From assembly GCF_001049895.1 (NCBI RefSeq), contig NZ_CVPE01000003.1:186001-250000 (forward strand): DNA of 64,000 nt. Direction: 5' to 3'. The position numbers were made by a program, and so were the translations under genes. Shown here piece after piece: positions 1 through 7,860 of this stretch. This DNA is from Rubeoparvulum massiliense (GTDB lineage Bacteria; Bacillota; Bacilli; Rubeoparvulales; Rubeoparvulaceae). Positions within the stretch are counted from its first letter, which is position 1. Every line of letters starts with the position of its first letter. The notes beneath the pieces were generated by a model, which was not told where the DNA came from, did no database searches, and worked only from the letters and a program-made list of their open reading frames with translations.

Positions 1-8
1 CTTCATCC

Positions 9-1055
9 TTATTGTACCCAGACAACATCTAAGCCCTGTCCAGCTTCTACATGGAGCTGATGGCCACCATTCCCTGTTTGCAGTTGGGTACGGTAGAAGG
101 AATCACTCCAGAGCGGGTATCCACCTGGGACTGATGTGCTATTTTCCTCATTGGATTGGCTAGCTTGACTCTCCACCTTCTGCCATTGCAAGAGTTGAGC
201 CACGTCTTGCGAAGGATAGCCTGCTAGCAATTGAAGATTTTGGTCCGCTGATTGGAGGAGGCGCAATTTAAGATCACCTTCCGCTTCGATGCGCCAATCA
301 TTCTTTAACTGACCTGGAGTCACTTCTAGAACGCCATAATTCCCACGGATTTCCGTCTTAAGCGAACGAGGTAAGGTAAGCGTAAGATTCGTCCGAAGAT
401 GATTAGCAAAACGATAGCTTTCCCTAGCAGGTTTTAGCTTTATATAGAGCGTATCCTCCACCTGATAGGATTGAACAAGAGTAGCAGCCGCCATTTCAGG
501 CAACTGCTCATTCATCCCTACCCATGCAGAATATGTCCCGAATAGATGGATATCTCTTGTATCACTGCCTTCAATCTGCACCGATTCCTCCCCTGTTTCC
601 ACCACTAAATATTTGATATCTAGCGGTGTCCCGTATTTCCATGGTAGGAGATCACCATTTTGCAGCTCACTACCAATTTCCCGAGAGATGGCATTGATCA
701 GTCCTGTTGAATTAAAGAAATTTAAGGCGATGGAGGAAAAACCAATGATAGCTACGATAAAGATACTAAAGAGGTCATACCTTACACGTGCATCCTTTCC
801 AACCCGTAAGAGATAGATGAAGATCTCACAGCCAAGGATGATGAGAAGTACCGGCCACCAGAGCTTTATCAGTAGAGTTCCATCCCAATCGAACCACAGA
901 GAAGCAAGAAAGAAAATACCCAGGAGGATGAGGGTGAGGCCCATAGAAAGCGTCCCCACCCGCCAGGTTGCTTTTTTCTCATTATTCGTAGGTTCTACCT
1001 TTGTCGGTTCCATTGTCGGTTCCGTGATGTTTATATCATCCATATGGTCTACCAT
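9..1055 (-). CDS. LiaF-like multi-pass membrane protein (DUF5668-type)
   Basis: Predicted 348-residue protein. An acidic N-terminal tail is followed by four hydrophobic segments between about residues 33 and 120, with the IKLWWPVLLIILG pattern of the LiaI/LiaF-type membrane domain. A long soluble C-terminal part, probably beta-rich, follows. The reading frame is open further upstream, but the ATG at 1055 is chosen because an AAAGGAGG lies 9 bases before it and because the upstream gene ends at 1057. It is the last gene of a four-gene set headed by an ECF sigma factor, so by inference it takes part in an envelope-stress response. LiaF-family proteins often inhibit two-component kinases, but no such kinase is adjacent here. 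The specific function is unknown. Confidence 0.75.
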   Translation of the reverse strand: MVDHMDDINITEPTMEPTKVEPTNNEKKATWRVGTLSMGLTLILLGIFFLASLWFDWDGTLLIKLWWPVLLIILGCEIFIYLLRVGKDARVRYDLFSIFIVAIIGFSSIALNFFNSTGLINAISREIGSELQNGDLLPWKYGTPLDIKYLVVETGEESVQIEGSDTRDIHLFGTYSAWVGMNEQLPEMAAATLVQSYQVEDTLYIKLKPARESYRFANHLRTNLTLTLPRSLKTEIRGNYGVLEVTPGQLKNDWRIEAEGDLKLRLLQSADQNLQLLAGYPSQDVAQLLQWQKVESQASQSNEENSTSVPGGYPLWSDSFYRTQLQTGNGGHQLHVEAGQGLDVVWVQ

Positions 1056-1056
1056 C

Positions 1057-2178
1057 TTATTCATCCTCCTTTGATGCTTGACTTGACCCAATTGATTTGG
1101 GCTGTCGCTTTGGTAGAAGCTTAATCCCACCAGCAATGAGCAGGATGGAGATGAGCAAGCCTTGGAAATAACGATTATACCAATAGTAGAAATTAATCTG
1201 AGCATATTGACGCAACAGGTCATCGATTACTGGGAAGAGGAACATATCCAGTAAGTAATAGAGACCAAGAACAATTAAAGTAATGGCCAACCATTTTTGC
1301 CGATTGGGCAAATAAGCGATCACCGGTTTATCCTCCCGATTTCCATGCTGATAGTTGGCAATCTGTTGCAAGGCATCGAAAAAGCTATAGAACCACAGAA
1401 TAGGAATTAAGAAAAGAAACAGTGAAAGTCGTAAGGCATCCAAGACAAAAATCCCTAGTAGGAAGGCAGCCATCAATTGAAGACCCCGTCGTTGCATGCC
1501 GAGATACATCTGTGATGCACCTGGGAAAACAGCCAGCACTGTAGCAAACATTCGACTCTTCTTCCCAGTCTCCCGATGTTCCTCCCAATCTTCAAAAACC
1601 GACCGATCCACCAAGGTTTCCCCTTGTTGCTTCCGATTCAAGAGCTGCAGAGCATCAAAGAAATTGAGAAACCAGATGATGGGTAAGGCCAACAAAAAGA
1701 CGAGAAAGCTATCACTGGAGGTGAAGACAGTTACGAAGAGAATCATGGCTGCTGCACCAAAGAATCCCACAAGGAATGTCATTCCTCTTTGCATCAAGCC
1801 CATCTGCAAGTGACCAAGACCAGGGATGAAGGAGAGCAGAATGGTAAAGAAGCGTTCATTTTGCTGGTCTAGAGACGTTTGCATTGGTCCATCTGCTGTA
1901 ACGGCACCATTCCCTCCTTGTACCGTGGCAGGTCTTCGCAGCAAGGTGATCACCATGTCGAAGAAGCTCATCACATAGAAGAACAAGGCGATCACAGCGA
2001 AAAATGCTGCAATTCCATCTTGATAGGTTGCAATTCCAATCACTGCTGCCATAAAGAGACTGCCAAAACAGGTGAATGCGTAGAATAGCGCGCGAATATT
2101 TTTATTGAGATAAAAGTGTCCCAAGCCAGGAATCAGCGTTAGGATCAACGCGAGAAATTTACTTTTATGCTGATTCAT
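1057..2178 (-). CDS. Membrane protein with three internal repeats
   Basis: A 373-residue, highly hydrophobic protein built from three copies of a module of about 85 residues. Each begins with a motif like LxLIPGLGHFYLN (near residues 11, 110 and 215) and ends with a WF-FFDA/FFDM signature. The motif resembles the GLG-hairpin seen in small TM2-type membrane domains, here triplicated. A fourth hydrophobic segment lies near the C terminus before a basic tail. Start ATG at 2178, immediately after the anti-sigma gene ends at 2180, so translation is probably coupled. It sits in the ECF sigma operon. No enzyme motif is visible; a sensory or scaffolding envelope role is inference. Confidence 0.75.
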   Translation of the reverse strand: MNQHKSKFLALILTLIPGLGHFYLNKNIRALFYAFTCFGSLFMAAVIGIATYQDGIAAFFAVIALFFYVMSFFDMVITLLRRPATVQGGNGAVTADGPMQTSLDQQNERFFTILLSFIPGLGHLQMGLMQRGMTFLVGFFGAAAMILFVTVFTSSDSFLVFLLALPIIWFLNFFDALQLLNRKQQGETLVDRSVFEDWEEHRETGKKSRMFATVLAVFPGASQMYLGMQRRGLQLMAAFLLGIFVLDALRLSLFLFLIPILWFYSFFDALQQIANYQHGNREDKPVIAYLPNRQKWLAITLIVLGLYYLLDMFLFPVIDDLLRQYAQINFYYWYNRYFQGLLISILLIAGGIKLLPKRQPKSIGSSQASKEDE

Positions 2179-2179
2179 T

Positions 2180-2737
2180 CTATCGTCCCTCCTTTAACTC
2201 TTCATTGATATTGTCCAACCAGCTGCCTACATGCTCCATCATCTGGGTACTCCAAGGTACCTGCTCTTCCAAAATGGGGTTCGCATTGCTGGTAGGATCC
2301 TGATTGGTTGCCTGACCAACGATGACAAATAATTGTTCAAAAACACCTGTGGAGAGAAGAACCAGCGTAATCGCTGCCGCCATAGCGTAATGGAGAAAGG
2401 TCTGACGAGCGCGACTAGAAAAATGATGATGGTCTGAATCATGCGGTCCATCAGGGCTTAGTTGATTGATTAATGGCTCAACCTTCACTGAAGCTGAAGT
2501 TGTTCGCTTGATTTCTGCCATCACGGCATCGCCAAGGTTCAATTCCTGTGGATAGAACTCCTTCATCTCTACAATGCTCTCTTCAGGAACCTGAGAACGA
2601 TTGGACTCAATACAGCGTAAATATGCTTCTAGACATTGATTACATTGATAGAGATGCTGCTCTAGATCTCCGCTCTCCGCGTTGCTCAACGTATTGTCAA
2701 GATAAGCTCGCAACATCCTCTCTGATAGATGATTCAT
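2180..2737 (-). CDS. Anti-sigma factor, zf-HC2 type, single-pass
   Basis: Predicted 185-residue protein. The N-terminal cytoplasmic part carries the HxxxCxxC zinc-binding motif of ZAS anti-sigma factors (HLYQCNQCLEAYLRC, near residues 28-42). One transmembrane helix follows near residue 120 (HYAMAAAITLVLLSTGVF), then an extracytoplasmic tail. An upstream in-frame ATG exists, but the ATG at 2737 has AAAGGAGG 7 bases before it. That start overlaps the stop of the sigma gene by one base (TGATG), the coupling expected for a sigma/anti-sigma pair. By family knowledge it sequesters the sigma factor encoded upstream until an envelope signal releases it. Confidence 0.88.
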   Translation of the reverse strand: MNHLSERMLRAYLDNTLSNAESGDLEQHLYQCNQCLEAYLRCIESNRSQVPEESIVEMKEFYPQELNLGDAVMAEIKRTTSASVKVEPLINQLSPDGPHDSDHHHFSSRARQTFLHYAMAAAITLVLLSTGVFEQLFVIVGQATNQDPTSNANPILEEQVPWSTQMMEHVGSWLDNINEELKEGR

Positions 2738-3282
2738 CACCATTCCTCCTTTCGCCAATGCTTTCGAACCCACTGGCGTGCTCGATACAGTTTCGTCTCT
2801 ACCGTCTTCACGGTCACCTGTAGTTCTTCGGCAATCTCTTGATAGGTTTTTTCTTCAAAATAGTAGGCTACCAGCACCTCACGATAGCCTGCAGGGAGCT
2901 CGCTTAACCGCCTTTGCATCTCTGCTTCCTGCTCCCATACAAGCACCTGCTGCTCTGGTGAGGCTGTCTGGGTATGAACGAATGTAGGTTCACCCTGTAC
3001 TAAGAGAGATAAGCGGACCTGCCGTTCTTCTTTTCTTTTTTCATCGATAGCGAGATTGACAGCAATCCGCATCAGCCAGGTTTTGAATCCTTGTCCTTCA
3101 TAGCGAGGGAGGGCATAGTAGGCACGGACGAAAACCTGGGTTGTCACATCTCTTGCCCAAGTAGGATCACGTAGGACACCGAAGACCGCTCCATAGACAG
3201 GTCCTTGATAGCTTTCTACCAATTGTCGGTATGCCTCTGGTTCCCCTGCAAGGACCTGTTGAATTATGCGTTCGTCTCCAAT
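2737..3282 (-). CDS. ECF RNA polymerase sigma factor, probable ATT start
   Basis: Sigma-70 ECF protein with region 2 (QGPVYGAVFGVLRDPTWARDVTTQVF, then RFKTWLMRIAVNLAID-like core) and region 4 helix-turn-helix (LPAGYREVLVAYYFEEKTYQEIAEEL..TVKTVETKLYRAR). The first ATG in frame (3222) would cut off family-typical residues: the frame upstream reads RIIQQVLAGEPEAYRQLVES, which matches normal ECF N termini. No ATG, GTG or TTG lies between that segment and the upstream in-frame stop. An ATT at 3282 has GGGGAGGG 7 bases upstream, so I extend the gene there, giving about 181 residues. It heads the operon with the anti-sigma and two membrane proteins. Confidence 0.82.
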   Translation of the reverse strand: MGDERIIQQVLAGEPEAYRQLVESYQGPVYGAVFGVLRDPTWARDVTTQVFVRAYYALPRYEGQGFKTWLMRIAVNLAIDEKRKEERQVRLSLLVQGEPTFVHTQTASPEQQVLVWEQEAEMQRRLSELPAGYREVLVAYYFEEKTYQEIAEELQVTVKTVETKLYRARQWVRKHWRKEEW

Positions 3283-3314
3283 ATGCCTTCCCTCCCCTCT
3301 GTTTCACTTTCACC

Positions 3315-3348
3315 ATTATAGACGTTATCCGAATGGGATACCCCTACA
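3315..3348 (-). promoter_or_regulatory. Candidate autoregulated ECF-type promoter
   Basis: On the minus strand a TGTAGG (3348-3343) and an ACGTCTATAAT stretch (CGTC at 3324-3321, TATAAT at 3320-3315) precede the sigma gene. CGTC preceded about 18 bases upstream by TGTA-like bases resembles promoters read by Firmicute ECF factors. No good sigma-A -35 lies 17 bases before the TATAAT. Autoregulation is inference from this and from operon logic. Confidence 0.5.
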
Positions 3349-3376
3349 CTTTTTTTCAAGAAATTTTTTTCATAAA

Positions 3377-3402
3377 AAAACACGATCTTATGACCGTGCT
3401 TT
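3377..3402 (-). terminator. Short hairpin followed by T tract
   Basis: Minus-strand stem CACGGTC/GATCGTG with a 4-base loop followed by seven T. It lies between the divergent sigma and amidase genes and would stop transcription entering the sigma operon from upstream. The stem is short (7 bp, one wobble). Confidence 0.4.
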
Positions 3403-3415
3403 ACATTCTGGCATC

Positions 3416-3446
3416 TTGCCCTTTTTATAGCTGTTTTTGGTATAAT
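3416..3446 (+). promoter_or_regulatory. Candidate sigma-A promoter of the amidase gene
   Basis: TATAAT at 3441-3446, preceded by a weak TTGCCC at 3416-3421 (spacing 19). It is 34 bases upstream of the amidase start. The -10 matches consensus; the -35 is poor. Confidence 0.45.
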
Positions 3447-3479
3447 GTATGCAAAATATGGAATAGGAGAGGTGAATCT

Positions 3480-4907
3480 ATGAATCTCTTAGAAATGGAT
3501 GCGACTCTCGTTGCAGAAGCCATACGGCAAGGGAAGCTAACAGCCCAAGAAGCAACAGAAACATATATTGAACGAATTGAAGCAGTGAACCCTACGATTA
3601 ATGCAGTGGTGGAAAAACGCTACGAAGAGGCGCGGGCAGAGGCGAAAGAGGCTGATCTACAACTCCAAGCAGGCAAGGCAGACGGTCGGCTCTTTGGTGT
3701 GCCCATTAGTATGAAAGAATCCTTCGATGTAGCAGGAATGCGAACCACTGGGGGCTTACTCCACCAAAAGGATCGGATCATTCAGGAGGATGCAGAAATT
3801 GTGACGCTGCTGAAGCGAGAAGGTGCCATTATTCTCGGGAAAACCAATACACCAGCCCTCTGCTTTTGCCAAGAAACAGAGAATAAATTATACGGACGCA
3901 CCAATAATCCCTGGAACATCGCCTGTACTGCTGGTGGCTCCAGCGGTGGGGAAGGTGCCCTCATCGCTGCAGGCGGGGCTGCAGTAGGCATCGGATCTGA
4001 TATTGGTGGGTCCATCCGCTTTCCTGCCCACTTTAATGGCGTCATCGGCTTTAAAAGTGGGAATGGTCAGGTCTCCCAACATGGATCCTATCCTTATAAT
4101 GAGATCCCCATTCAAGAACGGATGCTCGGGATGGGTGCCATGGCAAAGTCGGTTCGGGACGCTCGCACGATTAATGAGATCATTGCACATCAGGTACCAT
4201 CTTCTCAGAATCTTCAGGAATTTACCATTGCCATGCCACTTCACCAATTGCATTATCCCATTACCGCAGGAACACAAAAAGCTCTCTTCACGGTAAGAGA
4301 TGCGGTTGAGACAGATTTCCCCTTGGTCGATGAGACACCACCTTACTACCATGAATCTGCCCTGCTCTGGCAACTGGCCATGTCCATCGATGGGGCACGT
4401 AGTGTGGCGACCATTGCTTTTGGGGAGAAGCCACAACGTCCTGTCCGTACCTGGCTTCGCGAGCGGCTTCGTGGCAATACTGACTTACATCGTTATCTGA
4501 GCTGGGCCATGGTCGGTGCTTCTCTCTTTGCCCCCAAGCCAAGTAAGGTTGAACGTATTCAGGCAACCATTCTTGAACGTGATCAAGAGGTGCAAGCATA
4601 CTTAGCGAAGCGTCTCCTTATCCTGCCCGTCTACCATACCCCTGCTCTCCGCCATGGTCAGGTGTATAAAGAGATCTTTTCCGTTCGCCGTACCTTCCGG
4701 CAGTTTATGCCCTTCGTAGCCTATGGCAATACCTGGGGCTTACCTTCCCTCACCATCCCTGTGGCTTCTGAATTTGGTATGCCCATTGGTCTCCAAATCT
4801 TAAGCGCGGTAGGAAATGAAGATGCCATCTTCCAACTTGGCGAATGGCTAGAACCGCAAGTTCGGGGCTGGAAGTTGGCTGAGGTAGAGATGTCAAAACC
4901 ATCATGA
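3480..4907 (+). CDS. Amidase, amidase-signature (GatA/FAAH-like) family
   Basis: Predicted 475-residue amidase-signature hydrolase of amide bonds. All parts of the Ser-cisSer-Lys triad are visible: the lysine in GVPISMKESFDVAG (near residue 80), the cis-serine in AGGSSGGEGA and the nucleophile in GSDIGGSIRFPA (near residues 155-180). The reading frame is open far upstream, but the ATG at 3480 has GGAGAGG 7 bases before it and begins a normal family N terminus. It stands apart from gatC/gatB, so it is probably not the Glu-tRNA amidotransferase subunit. The insertion-rich middle and C-terminal lid resemble eukaryotic-type FAAH amidases. The substrate cannot be read from sequence. Confidence 0.9.
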   Translation: MNLLEMDATLVAEAIRQGKLTAQEATETYIERIEAVNPTINAVVEKRYEEARAEAKEADLQLQAGKADGRLFGVPISMKESFDVAGMRTTGGLLHQKDRIIQEDAEIVTLLKREGAIILGKTNTPALCFCQETENKLYGRTNNPWNIACTAGGSSGGEGALIAAGGAAVGIGSDIGGSIRFPAHFNGVIGFKSGNGQVSQHGSYPYNEIPIQERMLGMGAMAKSVRDARTINEIIAHQVPSSQNLQEFTIAMPLHQLHYPITAGTQKALFTVRDAVETDFPLVDETPPYYHESALLWQLAMSIDGARSVATIAFGEKPQRPVRTWLRERLRGNTDLHRYLSWAMVGASLFAPKPSKVERIQATILERDQEVQAYLAKRLLILPVYHTPALRHGQVYKEIFSVRRTFRQFMPFVAYGNTWGLPSLTIPVASEFGMPIGLQILSAVGNEDAIFQLGEWLEPQVRGWKLAEVEMSKPS

Positions 4908-4955
4908 AGTAGGAGAAATGAATTTAAAAATAATTTTTGAAAAGGTGGTACAACC

Positions 4956-5891
4956 ATGCAGAAACAATCCTTGCTTATCGGACTAGTACTTATAGTTACG
5001 CTGTTGGCGATTTTTTCACTTACAGGTGAAGAGGATAAGGTAACAGAGATCCAGGAACCGCTTCCAACACCGATGGAAGATCAGATCGAAATCCCCGATC
5101 CTTTTCTTCTTGATGCCCTGATCAAAGCAGGACTGGATACCAATGGTGATGGATTCATTTCCTATGATGAGGCCCTTGCCCGTGAAAACCTAGCAATTAA
5201 CCAAGCCAATATTGAAAATCTGGAAGGACTTCAATACTTTACGAATCTAAAGCTATTATGTCTAGAGCAAAACTGGATCCATAATATCGAACCCCTTGCT
5301 GAATTAACTCAACTTGAATCATTAGAATTAAAGGGGAATAAGATCAGCGATCTTACTCCCCTTGCATCCTTAGAACAGTTAACCTACCTCGATTTGTATA
5401 GCAATCGGATCACAGATGTGAGTCCCTTAGCTCGTCTCATCAATTTAGAAAATCTCAATTTGAACTCCAATATGCTCAAGGATGTGAGTCCACTCGCTTC
5501 TCTTACAAATTTGGTGGAACTTACGCTTTGGGAGAATGAAATCGTAGACATTAGCCCATTAGCATCACTCACACATCTAAAATACCTTAACCTATTATAT
5601 AATCAAGTAAGTGATGCAAGTCCCTTAGCTCACCTTATCAATCTTGAAAGGCTAAATCTAAGTCATAATCAGATCGAAATTGAGACTGTCACTCCCCTTG
5701 CTTCATTAGAACATCTAAATTATCTTAATCTAAGTGATAATGAAATTGAGGACATTACACCATTAACTGACTTTATCCATCTGAAAACACTCAGTATATC
5801 TAACAATCGAATTACTGATTTCTCACCATTGGATCAGCTAACCGAACTTGAAGACATCGATAGCTATAGCAATCCCGGTTCTCCTAATTAA
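4956..5891 (+). CDS. Membrane-anchored EF-hand/leucine-rich-repeat protein
   Basis: A 311-residue protein. Residues 5-23 form a single hydrophobic N-terminal anchor or uncleaved signal. Residues 61-72 form a complete EF-hand loop (D61, N63, D65, G66, I68, E72). About nine leucine-rich repeats of 21-23 residues of the internalin type follow (LxxLxLxxNxIxDxSPLAxLxN) to the C terminus. No LPxTG motif or transmembrane tail follows. Start ATG at 4956 with AAAAGGTGG 8 bases upstream. It probably sits outside the membrane and binds a protein or glycan ligand, perhaps with calcium; this is inference. The repeats are also visible at DNA level (recurring ATGTGAGTCC/CCCTTAGC units). It may be co-transcribed with the amidase. 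Confidence 0.85.
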   Translation: MQKQSLLIGLVLIVTLLAIFSLTGEEDKVTEIQEPLPTPMEDQIEIPDPFLLDALIKAGLDTNGDGFISYDEALARENLAINQANIENLEGLQYFTNLKLLCLEQNWIHNIEPLAELTQLESLELKGNKISDLTPLASLEQLTYLDLYSNRITDVSPLARLINLENLNLNSNMLKDVSPLASLTNLVELTLWENEIVDISPLASLTHLKYLNLLYNQVSDASPLAHLINLERLNLSHNQIEIETVTPLASLEHLNYLNLSDNEIEDITPLTDFIHLKTLSISNNRITDFSPLDQLTELEDIDSYSNPGSPN

Positions 5892-6008
5892 CCATCATTC
5901 TCGTAAAAACCGTGCCATCCAGACACCTGGCTCCACTTCCACATCAGTTAATCGTTGGAAGTGGAGTTTTTCATAGAGTTGGATGGCAGGTTGATTAGCT
6001 GCTCCTGT

Positions 6009-6178
6009 CATTACACCCCACCTTTTGAGACTCCCACGTCTAAAGACGCAAGCCCTCTACCTTACGGTATCCGGGTGGGATTCTTGCATGACTAAGCGTT
6101 CGCAGTCCATTTCTGTTTTGAACAGCCTGCAAGATGAGGGCATCTCATTGCCCCTCCTAAGACAGTGCATCTAGCATC
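6009..6178 (-). ncRNA. Candidate omega-RNA 3' end with its guide region
   Basis: TnpB guide RNAs usually run from the end of tnpB to the right end of the element and continue into the flank, which acts as the guide. The 170 bases after the tnpB stop hold two stable hairpins (CCGGATACCGTAAGG region and GCGTCTTTAGACG). The base after the inferred right end begins GTGTAATGACAGG, part of the GNAT gene, so the guide would match the unoccupied GNAT allele. No transcript can be proven from sequence. Confidence 0.45.
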
Positions 6179-7255
6179 TTAGGCTGATTGACTATGACCA
6201 TCAATCACAGGTGCGTATCGAATATTCATCGCACCGACTAAATCCCTATGTTTCTGGAAGCCACATTCGCATGTATATTTCCGGTCCTGTGCCTTATTTT
6301 TAGCGGAACACTTTGGACATGTTTGACTTGTGTAGGCAGGATTCACATACTCCACTTTAATACCCGCTAAATTCGCTTTGTATTCAATAAATTGAGACAA
6401 GCGATAGAATGACCAGTTGTGCAAATTCTTTTCGTTTTTACGGCTTGTTCTTGCCGTCTGTCGGATGTTCGCTAATTGTTCTAAGCGAATGACAGAAATC
6501 TTATTTTCTTTAGCAAAATTGATGATTGCACGGCTAACCTTGTGGTCTTGGTCTTTCATATATCGTTGTTCTTTATCATCGAGATTGCGAATGGCGTTTA
6601 ATTTCTTTAGTTTCCCTAATTTCTTGCGTTTGGATTTGAACATACGTCGGACATACTTGTTCTGTCTGCCATTCCCAAAGAAACGGACCTTTTCATCCTC
6701 TGTTACCGCAACCGCAGGGACTTTCAAACCTAAATCTACGCCCATTGTCTTTGTTCCTGTTTCTTCACTTCTAGGAATGGTGACGGAAATTTGTGCAATC
6801 CATTTGTTTGATTTTTTTGTGATACGAAGTGTACCTAATTGGTGCTTCAACAAATCGAAAGTACGGTTATGTTTATCCACCAACAATGCACGAATAGGCA
6901 CTTTCTTTGCTTTTCCATCCATCATCAAAGGTAGATTGATATAAGAGGAGTCCAATGAATAGTTTTGGTTATTCCATACGCAAACAGGTTTCTTGAGGAT
7001 AGGAATCATCGTGTATTTACTTTTCTTCACTTTTTGAAACACGCTTTTTGCATCTTGAATCGCTTGGTTTTTCACTGCACTTGGAAGATGTGCAGGGACA
7101 TCTTTTGTCGTCTTTTTCGTGCTTTTCTTTTCAGCGACCATTTCAGAAACAAGTGTGTTCATTGTAGAGATATATTCTTTGCTCATAGCGGTTAAGATAG
7201 AGGTTTGTTCTTTTGTTGGAAGCAATTTGACTTTCACTGTGATTGTTTGTGACAT
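6179..7255 (-). CDS. tnpB: TnpB RNA-guided endonuclease of IS605-type element
   Basis: 358 residues from ATG 7255 (GGGGG 8 bases upstream). The RuvC-like active site looks complete: D174 in GVDLGL, E259 in VIRLEQL and D338 in HRDLVGAMNI. The zinc finger has C313, C316, C329 and C331. By family knowledge TnpB is an omega-RNA-guided DNA nuclease that cuts the empty donor site and helps the element persist; it is not the transposase. The frame stays open upstream of 7255 because the tnpA remnant is in the same frame, which gives a misleading 405-residue reading frame. The element has no working transposase of its own, so mobility would need help in trans. Confidence 0.92.
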   Translation of the reverse strand: MSQTITVKVKLLPTKEQTSILTAMSKEYISTMNTLVSEMVAEKKSTKKTTKDVPAHLPSAVKNQAIQDAKSVFQKVKKSKYTMIPILKKPVCVWNNQNYSLDSSYINLPLMMDGKAKKVPIRALLVDKHNRTFDLLKHQLGTLRITKKSNKWIAQISVTIPRSEETGTKTMGVDLGLKVPAVAVTEDEKVRFFGNGRQNKYVRRMFKSKRKKLGKLKKLNAIRNLDDKEQRYMKDQDHKVSRAIINFAKENKISVIRLEQLANIRQTARTSRKNEKNLHNWSFYRLSQFIEYKANLAGIKVEYVNPAYTSQTCPKCSAKNKAQDRKYTCECGFQKHRDLVGAMNIRYAPVIDGHSQSA

Positions 7256-7261
7256 ACGTTT

Positions 7262-7517
7262 CACCCCCTTGTTTTTTGCCATAATACCAGCAGGACTAAG
7301 TGTTGGCAGTGCATTTAGAAACATATGTGTATGGTCTTTGTCACACTCTAAAGCAACAATGACAGCTTCTAATTCTTCACATATTTCTTGTGCCAACTGT
7401 TTGAAGCGTTTCTCTACATCAGCACGAAGGAATATTTTCCTTCTATATCGAGGGCAAAAAAACGAAATGATACTTATTTAATGATACGGTTGTGTTTGTT
7501 CGTCTGTATTCGTTCAT
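7262..7517 (-). pseudogene. tnpA: TnpA (Y1 HUH transposase) remnant, frameshifted and truncated
   Basis: From ATG 7517 the frame reads MNEYRRTNTTVSLNKYHFVF, then hits a run of seven T (plus strand A7, 7456-7462). With one T fewer it continues CPRYRRKIFLRADVEKRF, typical of IS200 TnpA. The HUH metal motif is kept (DHTHMF), but the protein breaks off after GIMAKNKGV, so the catalytic-tyrosine half is gone. The remaining frame then runs straight into tnpB. The transposase is therefore dead by both a frameshift and a deletion. Confidence 0.82.
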
Positions 7518-7860
7518 ATGCACATTGTATCAGTTGATTAATAAAACTACAGCAATGAGATATGAAAAATAGTGAGGTTACGTTTTGGATACTTGAAGTA
7601 TCACAAACCTTACGGTTTCCTGTGGTACTCCGTATCCAACCTCACTTTCATCCCACCCCTAAAGGGTGTGCTATCGCACCGAAGTGGGCTTTCACGTTCG
7701 GAAAATCGGTAATATGCGGGAATTCTAATACATACTGAAGCAATTGCTTGGCAATCCCTCTCCGAAAGAAGGCTGGGGCTTGAAGATCTAAGATTTTGAT
7801 CATATTGTTACTCCTTTCGTTGCTCCTTCGGCTTGATTCGATAGTATCACTGTTTTAACA

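Larger units (their letters stand above)
6017..7700 (-). mobile_element. IS200/IS605-family element with tnpB and broken tnpA
   Basis: Element of about 1.68 kb inserted in the GNAT gene without an obvious target duplication. It carries tnpB and a tnpA remnant. The left end (high coordinate) has a strong hairpin of CCCAC/GTGGG type and a large subterminal stem (GAGGTT..GGATAC pairing with GTATCC..AACCTC). The right end has a GCGTCTTTAGACG hairpin followed by TGGGAG. The two ends share GGATAC and CCGTAAGGT words. Borders are placed by restoring the GNAT frame and could shift by one or two bases. The left flank reads GATTTTC, a T-rich stretch of the kind recognised by these elements. Confidence 0.8.
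5895..7803 (-). pseudogene. GNAT acetyltransferase remnant split by an IS element
   Basis: Two pieces of one minus-strand frame flank the mobile element. The 5' piece starts at ATG 7803 (GAAAGGAG 7 bases upstream) and encodes a GNAT acetyl-CoA loop (FFRRGIAKQLLQYVLE). The 3' piece (6016-5895) encodes VMTGAANQPAIQLYEKLHF, the classical GNAT C-terminal motif, and ends at TGA 5895. Joining GATTTTC (7707-7701) to GTGTAATG (6016-6009) restores the frame as DFRVMTGA. The rejoined product is only about 75 residues and lacks the N-terminal half of a GNAT fold, so the gene may have been damaged before the insertion. Confidence 0.8.

Noticed and set aside
4956-5891. Possible internalin-type virulence protein
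   Set aside because: The repeats are internalin-like, but there is no cell-wall anchor, no Ig-like domain and no virulence context; leucine-rich repeats are common in environmental Bacilli.
6179-7396. A 405-residue TnpB with a new N-terminal domain
   Set aside because: The first 47 residues are recognisable as TnpA sequence and a ribosome site precedes the internal ATG at 7255.
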